A DNA stretch of 43,351 bases from Micromonospora maritima (lineage in GTDB: Bacteria; Actinomycetota; Actinomycetes; Mycobacteriales; Micromonosporaceae). The stretch is from assembly GCF_902825405.1 (NCBI RefSeq), contig NZ_CADEAU010000007.1, positions 1 to 43,351 of the forward strand. Reading direction: 5' to 3'. Position numbers and translations under genes: made by a program. The notes under the pieces were generated by a model. That model was not told the DNA's origin and did not search any database. It worked only from the letters and a program-made list of their open reading frames with translations. This document shows, piece after piece, positions 8,917 through 20,535 of the stretch; within the stretch, counting starts at the first letter, position 1, and each line of letters starts with the position of its first letter.

Positions 8917-10356
8917 GTGACGGCACCCGCTCCCGCACTGCGTACCGGCTCGGCCGCCGGACGTGGCACCCTGCTCGCCGCGGTCCTCGCCTCCGGCATG
9001 GTGTTCCTGGACAGCACCGTGGTCAACGTCGCGCTGCCGCGGCTCGGCGCGGAGCTGGACGCCACGGTGGCCGGTCTCCAGTGGACCGTCAACGGCTACC
9101 TGCTGATGCTTGCCGCGTTCGTGCTGCTCGGCGGCGCGCTGGGCGACCGCTTCGGCAGGCGGCGGGTCTTCCTGATCGGGGTGGTCTGGTTCGCGGTCGC
9201 GTCGGTGCTCTGCGGGCTGGCCCAGGGCACCGGCTGGCTCGTCGCCGCCCGCTTCCTCCAGGGCGCGGGCGGGGCGCTGCTCACCCCGGGCTCGCTCTCC
9301 GTGCTCCAGGCCAGCTTCCATCCGGACGACCGGGGCAAGGCGATCGGCACCTGGTCCGGCCTCTCCGGAGTGTCCACCGCCCTCGGGCCGCTGCTCGGCG
9401 GCTGGCTGATCGACACGCTCTCCTGGCGGTGGATCTTCTTCGTCAACCTGCCGCTGGCCGTGGGCGTGGTGCTCGCCGCGATGCGCTGGGTGCCGGAGAG
9501 CCGCGACGAGGCGGTCTCGCGTACCGGGGGAGGACGGCGGCGGTTCGACGTGGCCGGCGCGTTGCTCGGCGCGTTGGCGCTCGGCGGCGTCACGTACGCG
9601 CTCATCGACGCCCCGGCGCAGGGCGCCTCCCCGGCGGTGCTGGCCGCCGCGGTGGTCGGGGTGGTCGCGGTGGTGGTGTTCGTGCTGGTCGAGCGGCGGC
9701 GTGGGGACACCGCGATGCTGCCCACCGGGCTGTTCTCCAGCCGGCTCTTCTCGGTGCTCAACGTCTTCACCGTGGTGGTCTACGCGGCGCTCGGCGGGTT
9801 CACCTTCTTCCTCGCCGTCTACCTGCAGAACGTGGTCGGCTGGTCGGCGCTGCTCACCGGCCTGGCCACGGTGCCGATGACGCTGCTGCTGCTGGTCGGC
9901 TCGCCCCGGGCCGGCGCGCTGTCCGCCCGGATCGGCCCCCGGCTGCCGCTCACCGTCGGGCCGGTGGTCGCCGCGGCGGGCCTGCTGCTGCTGCGCCGGG
10001 TCGGGCCGGGCGCCTCGTACTGGGTGGACGTGTTGCCCGGCGTGGCGCTGTTCGGGGCCGGGCTCACCCTGGTGGTCGCCCCGCTGACCACGTCGGTGCT
10101 GGGTGCCGTGGCGGACCGGTTCGCCGGCGTGGCGAGCGGCTTCAACAACGCCGCCTCCCGGGCCGGCGGCCTGCTCGCGGTGGCCGCGTTGCCGCTGCTG
10201 GTCGGGCTCTCCGGCACCGGGTACGAGCAGAAGGGCGCGTTGGCCGACGCGTACCGGGGGGCGATGGCATGGTGTGCCGGGCTGCTGCTGGCCGGCGCGG
10301 TGCTCGCCGTCGTGCTCATCCACCGCCCCCGGGGGGAAGGAAGGGCCCCTTCTTAA
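8917..10356 (+). CDS. MFS drug/metabolite exporter, DHA2 (14-TMS) family
   Basis: This 479-residue proton-driven exporter of the EmrB/QacA type has LDSTVVNVALPRL in helix 1, QWTVNGYLLMLAAFVLLGGALGDRFGRRRVF (helix 2 and motif A) and LLTPGSLSVLQASF with WRWIFFVNLPLAVGV typical of the family. The number and spacing of hydrophobic segments fit 14 helices. GTG 8917 is preferred, since family members start close to helix 1; GTG 8878 would add 13 residues with no better ribosome site. The stop codon and last six codons (EGRAPS) lie inside copy A of an intergenic repeat, so the C-terminus was probably altered by repeat insertion. Divergent from the nuclease; the substrate is unknown. Confidence 0.9.
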   Translation: MTAPAPALRTGSAAGRGTLLAAVLASGMVFLDSTVVNVALPRLGAELDATVAGLQWTVNGYLLMLAAFVLLGGALGDRFGRRRVFLIGVVWFAVASVLCGLAQGTGWLVAARFLQGAGGALLTPGSLSVLQASFHPDDRGKAIGTWSGLSGVSTALGPLLGGWLIDTLSWRWIFFVNLPLAVGVVLAAMRWVPESRDEAVSRTGGGRRRFDVAGALLGALALGGVTYALIDAPAQGASPAVLAAAVVGVVAVVVFVLVERRRGDTAMLPTGLFSSRLFSVLNVFTVVVYAALGGFTFFLAVYLQNVVGWSALLTGLATVPMTLLLLVGSPRAGALSARIGPRLPLTVGPVVAAAGLLLLRRVGPGASYWVDVLPGVALFGAGLTLVVAPLTTSVLGAVADRFAGVASGFNNAASRAGGLLAVAALPLLVGLSGTGYEQKGALADAYRGAMAWCAGLLLAGAVLAVVLIHRPRGEGRAPS

Positions 10357-10462
10357 CGCCTCCGGTAGAGGAAGGGCCCCTTATTAACACTCGGACCATT
10401 CGGCGCGGCTGTTAAGAAGGGCCCCCTCCTATGCAGAATGCGTTAAGAAGGGGCCCTTCCTT
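10337..10462. repeat. Four-copy palindromic repeat (two direct, two inverted)
   Basis: Four copies of a 20-22-nt unit built on AAGGAAGGGCCCCTTCTTAAC: A 10337-10358 and B 10368-10388 on the plus strand, C 10411-10430 and D 10442-10462 inverted. A to B and C to D are both spaced exactly 31 nt, so A-B and the complement of C-D are near-identical, including the flanking GC and ACA. The whole block is a large imperfect inverted repeat centred near 10400 that could fold A with D and B with C. Each unit is itself nearly palindromic (GGGGCCCC core). It lies between convergent genes and may act as a terminator. I recall similar units scattered in Micromonospora genomes but cannot check this. Confidence 0.85.
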
Positions 10463-10467
10463 GCACC

Positions 10468-12450
<1,983 letters not shown>

Positions 12451-13725
12451 CTATGGGACCGGAGTCACCGCTTCGGTGGACTCCGGCACTGCGCCCAGCC
12501 GGGGCGTCCGCTCCGCCCGGGCCACCGCCGGCACGATCGCCGACCCGACCAGCACGAAGATCGCCGCCGTCGGATACCAGCCCCAGCCGCCGGTCGTCAC
12601 ACCGAGCGCGGTCAGCCCCGCCGGGGCGATCATGTACTGCACCTGCTCGCCGAGCCGCAGCGCCCCCACGTACGCGCCGCGCTGGTCGTCCGGCGGAAGC
12701 GTGGCGGTGAGCCCCCAGGTGCCCGCCGACTCGATCAGCTCGGCCAGGATCAGCAGCGTCGCGGCGGCCACCAGCACCACCACGGTGAGCGGGCCACGGG
12801 TGACCCCGGAGATCGGCAGGACCAGGCAGGCCAGGGCGATCAGCAGGGCTCCGCGGCGGGAGGCCCGCGCCGCGCCCGCGGCGGTGTCGGCGCCTCGACT
12901 GACGCGTACCTGGAGCAGCACGACCAGGACCGTGTTGAGCAGCAGCAGAGCGGCGATCACGGTCTTCGGGGCGTCGGTGTGGGCCAGGATCCAGAGCGGC
13001 AGGACCGTCAGGTAGAGCACCCCGTGCGCGGTGAGCAGCCCGGACAGCAGGGACACCGCCATGAACGGCCGGTCCCGCAGTACGGCGAGCCGACCCATCG
13101 GCTCCACCGGCCGGGTCACCTGCGGCAGTCGGGGCAGCCGTCGTACGAACAGGGCCGTGACCAGGAAGACCATCGCGACGAACCAGACCATCCCTCGGTA
13201 CGCCCCGATCGTGTCCACCGTCAGCACCAGGCCGCTGATCACCGCGCCCAGCCCGAAGCCGGCGTTCAACGACGACCGCTGGTACGCCATCGCGGTGACC
13301 CGTTCGGCCGGCGGGAGCGCGTTGATCGAGTAGACCTGACGGGCCACCCCGGTCGACGCGTCCACCGCCGCCAGCGCCACCACCACGGCGAGGAAGCTCG
13401 CGAAGCCGCCCACGAACGGGTACGTCGCGAAGAGCGCGGCGTTCAGCACCAGCCCGGCCAGCCAGACCCGCTGCGGCCCGTACCGGTCGGTGAGCCCGCC
13501 CAGCGGCACCGTGCCGAGCAGCGACACGCCCGCCGCGACGGACAGGCCCAGCCCGACCTGGGCGGCGCTGAGCCCGAGCGCCCGGGTGAAGAAGACGGCG
13601 CTGCCGGCGTGGAACAGGCCGCTGCCGACGGCTCCGACCATGGCCTGCGCGGCCAGCGCGCGGGTCAGCCCGGCCGGCGGTACGACGTTTCGGACGGCGG
13701 TACGGATGGTGTCTCTGGCCCCCAT
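12451..13725 (-). CDS. MFS transporter, 12-TMS type
   Basis: This 424-residue major facilitator protein has about 12 hydrophobic segments. Motif A is present as GGLTDRYGPQRVWLAG (residues about 77-92), with LPLWIL and GLLTAHGVLYLTVLP in the second half. The pattern resembles DHA1-like exporters of unknown substrate found in actinomycetes. Start is ATG 13725; no strong ribosome site is seen upstream. It is divergent from an ArsR-type regulator gene 77 nt away, a common arrangement for an exporter and its repressor, so that regulator may control it. The leuA leader begins 50 nt after its stop, so the leuA promoter must lie at or inside the end of this gene. Confidence 0.88.
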   Translation of the reverse strand: MGARDTIRTAVRNVVPPAGLTRALAAQAMVGAVGSGLFHAGSAVFFTRALGLSAAQVGLGLSVAAGVSLLGTVPLGGLTDRYGPQRVWLAGLVLNAALFATYPFVGGFASFLAVVVALAAVDASTGVARQVYSINALPPAERVTAMAYQRSSLNAGFGLGAVISGLVLTVDTIGAYRGMVWFVAMVFLVTALFVRRLPRLPQVTRPVEPMGRLAVLRDRPFMAVSLLSGLLTAHGVLYLTVLPLWILAHTDAPKTVIAALLLLNTVLVVLLQVRVSRGADTAAGAARASRRGALLIALACLVLPISGVTRGPLTVVVLVAAATLLILAELIESAGTWGLTATLPPDDQRGAYVGALRLGEQVQYMIAPAGLTALGVTTGGWGWYPTAAIFVLVGSAIVPAVARAERTPRLGAVPESTEAVTPVP

Positions 13726-13769
13726 GGCCGGGAAGTGAACCGTGCCCCCACAAGACCGGTCGAGCCTTT

Positions 13770-13775
13770 TAGGCT
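13770..13775 (+). promoter_or_regulatory. Candidate -10 box (TAGGCT) for the ArsR-type gene
   Basis: TAGGCT lies 27 nt before the GTG at 13803, in the 77-nt divergent gap shared with the MFS gene. The position would give a leader of about 20 nt with GGGA as ribosome site. No good -35 is visible. Confidence 0.4.
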
Positions 13776-13802
13776 GGGCCGAATCCTGCCCCGGGAGTGC
13801 AT

Positions 13803-14789
13803 GTGTCCGAGTTGCGTTTCAGCCTGGCGGACGTGGCGGGCGTACGGCTCGCCGTGTCGCCGGTCAACGAGACGGTCATGAGCATGTGGGCGCTGGCCGA
13901 CCCGGTCCGCTATCCGGTGCACCTGCCCTGGATCGACCGCGCGCGGGTGTCCCTGCGCCGTCCCGAGGTCGCCACCCGGGTCCGACCGCTGATGGAGCTG
14001 ACCTGGCGGGGTTGCCCGTTGCCCGACTTCCTCACCCCGGCGGCCCGCCCGAACGCGGAGATGGCCGAGCAGCTCGACCAGATCGCGGCGACGCCGCCGG
14101 CCGTGGTGGTCCAGGACCTGGTGGCGACCACCCCGCGCCGGCCGCTGAGTCCGTTCGGGCAGGCGCTGCTCGCCGACCCCCGTGGGCTGCTGCCGCAGCT
14201 CGTCGACGCGGTGCGGGTCTGGTACGACGAGGCGATCGCCCCGGACTGGCCGCGGATGCGCGCGCTGCTCGACGCCGACGTGACGTACCGCGCGGCCCAG
14301 CTCGCCGAGAGCGGCGCCGGCCGGTTCTTCGAGCAGCTCCACCCGAGCCTGCGTTGGCTCGGCGACCGGTTGGTCAGCGACGATCCGTTCGAGCGGGACT
14401 TCGACCTGCGCGGTCGCGGGTTGGCGCTGAACCCGACGGTGTTCGGCGGCCGGCGGGTGCTGTGGAACCTGCTGGAAGACTCGTTGCCGGCCGGGGCGTA
14501 TCCGGTCCGGGCGGTCGGGACGCTCTGGGAGGTGGCCACACCGCCGGCCGGCGACCCGCTGGCCAGGGTGCTGGGCAGCGGCCGGGCCGCGCTGCTGCAC
14601 CTGCTCGACTCGGCGGTGACCACGACCGACCTGGCCCGGCTCACCGGGATGTCGGCGGGAAACGTCTCCCAGCACCTCACCGCGCTGCACGCGGCCGGGC
14701 TGGTCGCCCGCTGCCGGGCCGGGCGCCACGTGCTCTATCGCCACACCGACGTCGGGGCGGCTCTGCTGCGAGCCGCCCGCGGCGCCTGA
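13803..14789 (+). CDS. ArsR-type regulator with long N-terminal domain
   Basis: This 328-residue protein has a winged-helix DNA-binding domain at its C-terminus (about 245-325: LLHLLDSAVTTTDLARLTGMSAGNVSQHLTALHAAGLVARCRAGRHVLYRHTD) that fits the ArsR family. The roughly 240-residue N-terminal domain, with PRYPVHLPWIDRAR-like and FDLRGRGLALNPTVF stretches, is of a kind seen in large actinobacterial ArsR-like proteins (I think DUF5937); its function is unknown and may be ligand sensing. It has no cysteine pairs of the metal-sensing type in the wing region. GTG 13803 (MSELRFSL) is preferred to GTG 13797, with GGGA 7 nt upstream. Likely local target: the divergent MFS gene. Confidence 0.85.
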   Translation: MSELRFSLADVAGVRLAVSPVNETVMSMWALADPVRYPVHLPWIDRARVSLRRPEVATRVRPLMELTWRGCPLPDFLTPAARPNAEMAEQLDQIAATPPAVVVQDLVATTPRRPLSPFGQALLADPRGLLPQLVDAVRVWYDEAIAPDWPRMRALLDADVTYRAAQLAESGAGRFFEQLHPSLRWLGDRLVSDDPFERDFDLRGRGLALNPTVFGGRRVLWNLLEDSLPAGAYPVRAVGTLWEVATPPAGDPLARVLGSGRAALLHLLDSAVTTTDLARLTGMSAGNVSQHLTALHAAGLVARCRAGRHVLYRHTDVGAALLRAARGA

Positions 14790-14836
14790 CTCGGCGTCGC
14801 CGGCCGCCGGCGTCACGACGGTCGACCCTCGGAGGC

Positions 14837-15367
14837 TCAGCGCAGCAGCAGGGCGGGCAGGGGGCGGCGGCGGCGCAACGCGGTCTCCCGGGCGTACAGG
14901 TCGGGCGGGAGCGTGGCCGGGTCGCCCAGGCGTCCGACGGCGACCACCGCCAGCGGGTGGACGTCGTCGGGCAGGTCCAGCTCGGCGGCGAGGCGGGGCC
15001 GGTCGAGCCGGGTGAGCTGGCGTACGTGCAGGCCGAGCGCGGTGGCCTGGACGGTGAGGTGGGCGACCGCCTGGCCCAGGTCGTACGCGCTCCGCTCGGG
15101 GTCGTGGCCGGCGTGCGCGGCGAGCAGCAGGGCGGCGGCGTGCCGGGCCCAGCTCTGGTCGCCGTCGGGCAGGCCGACCAGGATGCGCTTCCAGGTCTCG
15201 TCCTGCCGGTGCCCGAGGGCGAACCGCCACGGCTGGGCGTTGCCCGCGGAGGGGGCCCACCGGGCGGCCTCCAACAGGGTGGCCTCCTCGTCGGCGTCGA
15301 GTCGCGCCTCCGGGTCGAACGCGCGAGGGCTCCACCGGAAGGCGAGCAGCGGGGTCAGGTCGGCCAT
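14837..15367 (-). CDS. Nitroreductase-family flavoprotein
   Basis: This 176-residue FMN-dependent oxidoreductase opens with the usual RWSPRAFDPEARLDADEEATLLEAARWAPSAGNAQPWRF; the R-S-x-R-x-F and AP-S-x-x-N-x-Q-PW parts bind FMN. It then has the central helix region (YDLGQAVAHLTVQATALGLHV) and a C-terminal PLAVVAVGRLGDP. Length is close to the family minimum. ATG 15367 is chosen because the conserved fold begins about 10 residues later; the frame stays open to 15433 but that part looks non-coding. The physiological substrate is unknown; nitro compounds, quinones or enones are typical. Confidence 0.87.
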   Translation of the reverse strand: MADLTPLLAFRWSPRAFDPEARLDADEEATLLEAARWAPSAGNAQPWRFALGHRQDETWKRILVGLPDGDQSWARHAAALLLAAHAGHDPERSAYDLGQAVAHLTVQATALGLHVRQLTRLDRPRLAAELDLPDDVHPLAVVAVGRLGDPATLPPDLYARETALRRRRPLPALLLR

Positions 15368-15450
15368 GGGCCCAGACTTCCCGAGGGGTGTGTCATCGGG
15401 CCGCCGGGGGTGGTCAGATGTGGTCAAGGGCACCCGTAACGGACAAAGCT

Positions 15451-16215
15451 CTACGACGTTGTCGGTGCCGGCACGTCCCTACCCACCGGTTCGCCGTCGC
15501 CCACCGCGCCGGCCAACTCCACCGTCGCCGGGGCCGGAGCGGGCTCGCCGGTCAGCGTGAGCATGCCGAAGGCGGCGCGGACCGCCACCGGGGTGCCGTC
15601 CTCCCGGTAGCAGTAGATGCCGACGTCCAACGGTGCGTTCATCGAGGCCGAGGTCGAGTCGACGGCATAGCACCTCCCGGTGACGCCGGTCGGCGCGTCG
15701 GCGGGGGAGACCGACAGGGGGGCGCGCCTGTCGGTGAGCACCTCCAGCCAGTCGGTGAACGGGTGCTGCACCCGGGGGTCCAGCCGGCGGGGCACCGCGT
15801 CGTCGGCGTCGCCGAGGCGTACGCAGGAGGCCGGCTCCGCCCGGCCGGCGGAGGGCAGGGCGCACTGGAACAGCCCGTCCGAGGTGGCGGCCAGCGAGAC
15901 GTCCACCGTGCCGTCGTGTGCCCAGCGCGGCACGTCGACCCGCCAGCTGCCGTCGTCGGCGCTGGTCACCGCGACGGTGCGGGGAGTGCCCCCGGTCGGC
16001 GTGAAGGCGTACGTGGCGGTGTAGTGCCGGTCCTGCGCGGCGGCGGCCACCCCGGCCAGCTCGTCGCGGGCGGCGTCGACCTGCACCGGGACCGGGTCGG
16101 GCCCGCCCGTCGGGGCCGCCGCCGGCGGGTCGGCGCCGCAGCCGGCCAGCAGCGTCGGCAGGAGGAGCGCGAGTACGCCGATACGTCCGGGGACCGCGCG
16201 TCGATGAGCGTGCAC
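15451..16215 (-). CDS. Unknown lipoprotein
   Basis: This 254-residue protein has a clear lipoprotein signal: [10 protein letters not shown], a hydrophobic core [15 protein letters not shown] with an LLAGC lipobox, then a Pro/Ala/Gly linker. The rest looks like an extracytoplasmic beta-rich domain: [42 protein letters not shown] with a later CVRLG and IYCYRED, so disulphides are possible. I do not recognise a named family. GTG 16215 is chosen because it places the signal at the N-terminus; the frame extends upstream without coding character. It is divergent from ask by 239 nt and ends 83 nt from the nitroreductase start on the same strand. Confidence 0.75.
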   Translation of the reverse strand: MHAHRRAVPGRIGVLALLLPTLLAGCGADPPAAAPTGGPDPVPVQVDAARDELAGVAAAAQDRHYTATYAFTPTGGTPRTVAVTSADDGSWRVDVPRWAHDGTVDVSLAATSDGLFQCALPSAGRAEPASCVRLGDADDAVPRRLDPRVQHPFTDWLEVLTDRRAPLSVSPADAPTGVTGRCYAVDSTSASMNAPLDVGIYCYREDGTPVAVRAAFGMLTLTGEPAPAPATVELAGAVGDGEPVGRDVPAPTTS

Positions 16216-16363
16216 CTGGTCATTCTGCTGGCTGGTGGTGGCCCGGGTCAGCCCACCGTACGGCTGTACCGCTTGGCGTGTCCGTGGTCCGCGGGGCCGG
16301 TGAGCCGCCCCACGCCGGGGCCGGATGGTGGGATCACCCGACCCGGCGTCGCGGCCCGACCGA

Positions 16364-16414
16364 TACCCTGAGGAGGTCTGACACACGCCGCCGGACGGAA
16401 ACGCCCGGCGGCGT
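16364..16414 (+). promoter_or_regulatory. ask leader: candidate -10 box and hairpin
   Basis: TACCCT (16364-16369) is a candidate -10 box. A perfect 10-bp hairpin follows (ACGCCGCCGG at 16385-16394, complement 16405-16414, 10-nt loop), all upstream of the aspartokinase GTG at 16455. If the box is used, the transcript begins just before the hairpin. An AGGAGGT at 16371-16377 is a perfect ribosome site with no start codon at proper distance. No lysine riboswitch features are seen. Confidence 0.4.
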
Positions 16415-16454
16415 CGGCACGCTCAGGGTCGTCGCTGGGAGGGAGCGCACCGTC

Positions 16455-17720
<1,266 letters not shown>

Positions 17721-17725
17721 CGCGG

Positions 17726-18784
17726 ATGGCGTCGCTGCCCACCCTCGCCGTGGTCGGGGCGACAGGTGCCGTCGGCACGGTGATGTGCCAGATCCTCTCC
17801 TCCCGCCGCAACGTGTGGGGTGAGATCCGGTTGCTGGCCTCCGAGCGGTCGGCCGGCCGCCGGATCCGGTGCCGGGGCGAGGAGCTGACCGTCCAGGCCC
17901 TCACCGCCGACGCGTTCGACGGTGTCGACGTGGCGATGTTCGACGTGCCGGACGACGTCGCGGCCGAATGGGCGCCGGTCGCGGTGACCCGCGGCGCCGT
18001 GGTGGTGGACAACTCAGGCGCGTTCCGGATGGACCGGGACGTGCCGCTGGTGGTTCCCGAGATCAACCCCGAGCAGGTGCGCAACCGGCCGAAGGGGATC
18101 ATCGCCAACGCCAACTGCACGACCCTGGCGATGATCGTGGCGATCGCCCCGTTGCACCGCGAGTACGGCCTGCGTGAGCTGGTGCTCGCCTCGTACCAGG
18201 CGGTCTCCGGGGCGGGGCAGGCCGGGGTGGACGCGCTGCACCTCCAGCTCGGCAAGATCGCCGGGGACCGGGTGCTCGGCTCCCGCGCCGGCGACGTGCG
18301 CCAGGCCGTCGGTGACGAGCTGGGCCCGTTCCCGGCGCCGCTGGCGCTGAACGTGGTGCCGTGGACCGGCTCGCTGGCCGACGGCGGCTGGTCCTCCGAG
18401 GAGCTGAAGCTGCGCAACGAGTCGCGCAAGATCCTCGGCCTGCCCGACCTGAAGGTCTCCGCCACCTGCGTCCGGGTGCCGGTGGTGACCGGTCACTCGG
18501 TCGCGGTGCACGCGGTCTTCGCCACCGAGGTGGACGCCGAGGGCGCCCGCGAGGTGCTGCGCAACGCGCCGGGCGTGATCCTGGTCGACGACCCGGCCGC
18601 CGGGGAGTTTCCGATGCCCATCGACGCGGTCGGCACCGATCCGTCCTGGGTGGGCCGCATCCGCCGCGCCGTGGACGACCCCAGAGCCCTGGACCTCTTC
18701 GTCACAGGCGACAACCTCCGCAAGGGCGCCGCCCTCAACACGGCCCAGATCGCCGAACTCCTCGCCAAGGCCCTGACCCCCTGA
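17726..18784 (+). CDS. asd: Aspartate-semialdehyde dehydrogenase
   Basis: Asd reduces aspartyl phosphate with NADPH to aspartate semialdehyde, the step after aspartokinase. The 352-residue protein begins with the nucleotide-binding VVGATGAVGTVM (residues 9-20) and has VVDNSGAFRMDRDVPLVVPEIN, the catalytic Cys131 in NANCTT, SYQAVSGAGQAGVDAL and VRVPVVTGHSVAVHAVF with the substrate-binding Arg and catalytic His. Length is normal. ATG 17726 has GGGAGG 8 nt upstream, inside the end of ask. It completes the ask-asd operon. Confidence 0.97.
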   Translation: MASLPTLAVVGATGAVGTVMCQILSSRRNVWGEIRLLASERSAGRRIRCRGEELTVQALTADAFDGVDVAMFDVPDDVAAEWAPVAVTRGAVVVDNSGAFRMDRDVPLVVPEINPEQVRNRPKGIIANANCTTLAMIVAIAPLHREYGLRELVLASYQAVSGAGQAGVDALHLQLGKIAGDRVLGSRAGDVRQAVGDELGPFPAPLALNVVPWTGSLADGGWSSEELKLRNESRKILGLPDLKVSATCVRVPVVTGHSVAVHAVFATEVDAEGAREVLRNAPGVILVDDPAAGEFPMPIDAVGTDPSWVGRIRRAVDDPRALDLFVTGDNLRKGAALNTAQIAELLAKALTP

Positions 18785-18810
18785 CCCCCTGCCCTCCCCT
18801 TGCCTTTCGC

Positions 18811-18877
18811 GATCTTGAACTTTGTGCCCGGACATCGAGGACGTAAGCCGCGAAACGGGGGCCGCAAGTGCAAGATC
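18811..18877. repeat. Hairpin with GATCTTG...CAAGATC ends (copy 1)
   Basis: GATCTTGAACTTTGTGCCC (from 18811) pairs imperfectly with GGGGCCGCAAGTGCAAGATC (to 18877) around a 30-nt centre, between convergent asd and the GGDEF gene. Its ends match hairpins at 31435-31482 and 40435-40502, so it looks like a member of a dispersed repeat family that may also serve as a terminator for both genes. Confidence 0.7.
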
Positions 18878-18903
18878 GGCGATGGGGGGGAGCGCGGGCG
18901 CGG

Positions 18904-20358
18904 TCAGGCGGCGGAGAGGTGGATGCCGTCTCGGCCGTGGCGCTTCACCGCGTAGAGAGCCTGGTCGGCGCGGTGCAGGGTGCGCTCGGGTGTCTCGCCG
19001 GGGCGGGGCAGCGCGACGCCGACGCTGATCGTCCGGCCGGTGCGCCGGGCCGCCTCGGTCAGCCGCTCGGCGATCCGCACCGCCTCCTCCGGGCGGCTCA
19101 CCTCGATCACCGCGACGAACTCGTCGCCCCCGGTCCGGTACAGCTCGTCGCCCTGCCGCAGCGCGCCCTCCAGTGCCCGGGCCAGCCCCACCAGCAGCCG
19201 GTCGCCGGCCTGGTGGCCGTACGTGTCGTTGACGTCCTTGAACCCGTCCACGTCGATCGCCAGCAGGGCGGTACGCCCCGGCGTGGCGCGGGCGATCCGC
19301 TGCCCGAACGACCCGGTGTGCCGGAGCCCGGTCAGCGGGTCGGAGTCGGCCTGCTCGCGCAGCCGGGCCAGCGTGCGCAGCCGGTCCCGGCAGGTCCACG
19401 CCTGCCCGGCCAGCAACTCGATCAGGTTGACGGTGGTCGGGTCGGGGCGTAGCAGTCGCTCGTCGGCGACCAGCAGCACCCCGCCGGCGGTCGGCGTGCC
19501 GACCGGCACCGCCACCAGCGTGCGCGCGCCGGCCCGGGTCAGCGGCAGGTACTCCTCGGTCGGCGGATGCCCCGCCTCGCCCAGCGTGTACGCCGAACCG
19601 TACCGGTGGGCGCGGTCGATCATCCGGTCCAGCGCGACCGGACCGGCCTCCGCCAGCTCGGCCCGGATCCGCGCCTCCAGCTCGCCGGGGGTGTCGGTGG
19701 GCGCGTTCAGCCGGGGCCCGCGCCGGCCGGTGAGCACCAGCACGGCCACGGTCAGCGCGGACACGTCCCGGGCGGCGGCGATCGCGGCGGTCGTCAGGTC
19801 CCAGTCCGTCGGCGCGGCGGTGAACGTGGCCGCGTGCCGGAGCAGCTTCTCGCTGCGGCTCTCGGCCGGCGGGCCGCCGAGCGCCGCGATCCGGGCGCCG
19901 AGCCGGTCGGCCAGGCGTTCGGCGGTCTCCCGCCACGGCGTCAGCCCGACCGGCTCGCTCCACTGGAGGTCGAGCACGCCGATCGGGTGACCGTCCGGGT
20001 CGCGTACCGGCACGCAGAGTTCCGCGGTGACGTCCGGCCGGACGGGCAGGTAGTCCGGGTCGGCGGACACGTCGGGCACGGCGGCGGTCCGCCCGGAGGC
20101 GTAGACCCGTCGCACCACGGACGGCTCGGGCCGGTGGCGGGTCGGCGTCCCGTCGGTGGTGGCCGGGACGTGCGAGAAGACCTGCCAGGCGCCGGTCGCC
20201 GCGACGCACCGCAGCCGGTCGTGGACCCGGAGCAGGATCGTCGCGGTCGCCGGTGTGTGCCGGGCGAGCGCGGCGACGGTCCACTGGCACGCCTCCGGCA
20301 CGGTCGACGCCGTGGGGAGGCGCGCCGTGACGTCCCGGAGAACTCGCTCGTGATCCAC
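18904..20358 (-). CDS. GAF-GGDEF diguanylate cyclase
   Basis: This cytoplasmic 484-residue protein should make cyclic di-GMP from GTP. The C-terminal domain (about 318-484) opens with ADSDPLTGLRHTGSF and carries an intact active site GGDEF at 410-414, preceded by the inhibitory site RQGD at 401-404, so product feedback is likely. LLAIDVDGFKDVNDTYGHQAGD binds metal and nucleotide. The N-terminal part holds a GAF-like sensor (about 15-160, with CVPVRDPDGHPIGVLDLQW) and a second GAF-like region (about 175-310, with RTLVAVPVGTPTAGGVLLV). No membrane segment is seen. GTG 20358 is chosen with GAGCAGGA upstream; the frame runs on to 21447 but that part is the shadow of the opposite gene. A TACATT at 20393-20398 is a possible -10. 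Confidence 0.92.
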   Translation of the reverse strand: MDHERVLRDVTARLPTASTVPEACQWTVAALARHTPATATILLRVHDRLRCVAATGAWQVFSHVPATTDGTPTRHRPEPSVVRRVYASGRTAAVPDVSADPDYLPVRPDVTAELCVPVRDPDGHPIGVLDLQWSEPVGLTPWRETAERLADRLGARIAALGGPPAESRSEKLLRHAATFTAAPTDWDLTTAAIAAARDVSALTVAVLVLTGRRGPRLNAPTDTPGELEARIRAELAEAGPVALDRMIDRAHRYGSAYTLGEAGHPPTEEYLPLTRAGARTLVAVPVGTPTAGGVLLVADERLLRPDPTTVNLIELLAGQAWTCRDRLRTLARLREQADSDPLTGLRHTGSFGQRIARATPGRTALLAIDVDGFKDVNDTYGHQAGDRLLVGLARALEGALRQGDELYRTGGDEFVAVIEVSRPEEAVRIAERLTEAARRTGRTISVGVALPRPGETPERTLHRADQALYAVKRHGRDGIHLSAA

Positions 20359-20438
20359 GTCGTTCCTGCTCGGAGGGGGTCGGGTGCGATCAAATGTACT
20401 CAGCGCGGAGGCTGTCGACCTTCGTACACATGTGCTAT

Positions 20439-20451
20439 CCACAGGCTGTGG
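20439..20451. promoter_or_regulatory. Short palindrome in a divergent promoter region
   Basis: CCACAGGCTGTGG is a perfect 6+6 inverted repeat about midway between the divergent GGDEF gene and the phosphodiesterase gene. It could be an operator. TAGCGT at 20501-20506 is a candidate -10 for the rightward gene. The function is a guess from position only. Confidence 0.3.
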
Positions 20452-20535
20452 ACGCGGCCTGTGGGTATCTGCGGGCCTGCGCGGCGCGGCCCGGCGGCGA
20501 TAGCGTGGAGACCCCGGGCCCCCGAGGAGGCGCCG

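Noticed and set aside
16216..16454. Lysine riboswitch before aspartokinase
   Set aside because: The leader is too short and has only one simple hairpin; none of the five-helix lysine riboswitch core is visible.
20435..20443. DnaA-box-like CTATCCACA near a palindrome
   Set aside because: Only one near-match with no cluster, no dnaA or dnaN nearby; more likely part of a local operator.
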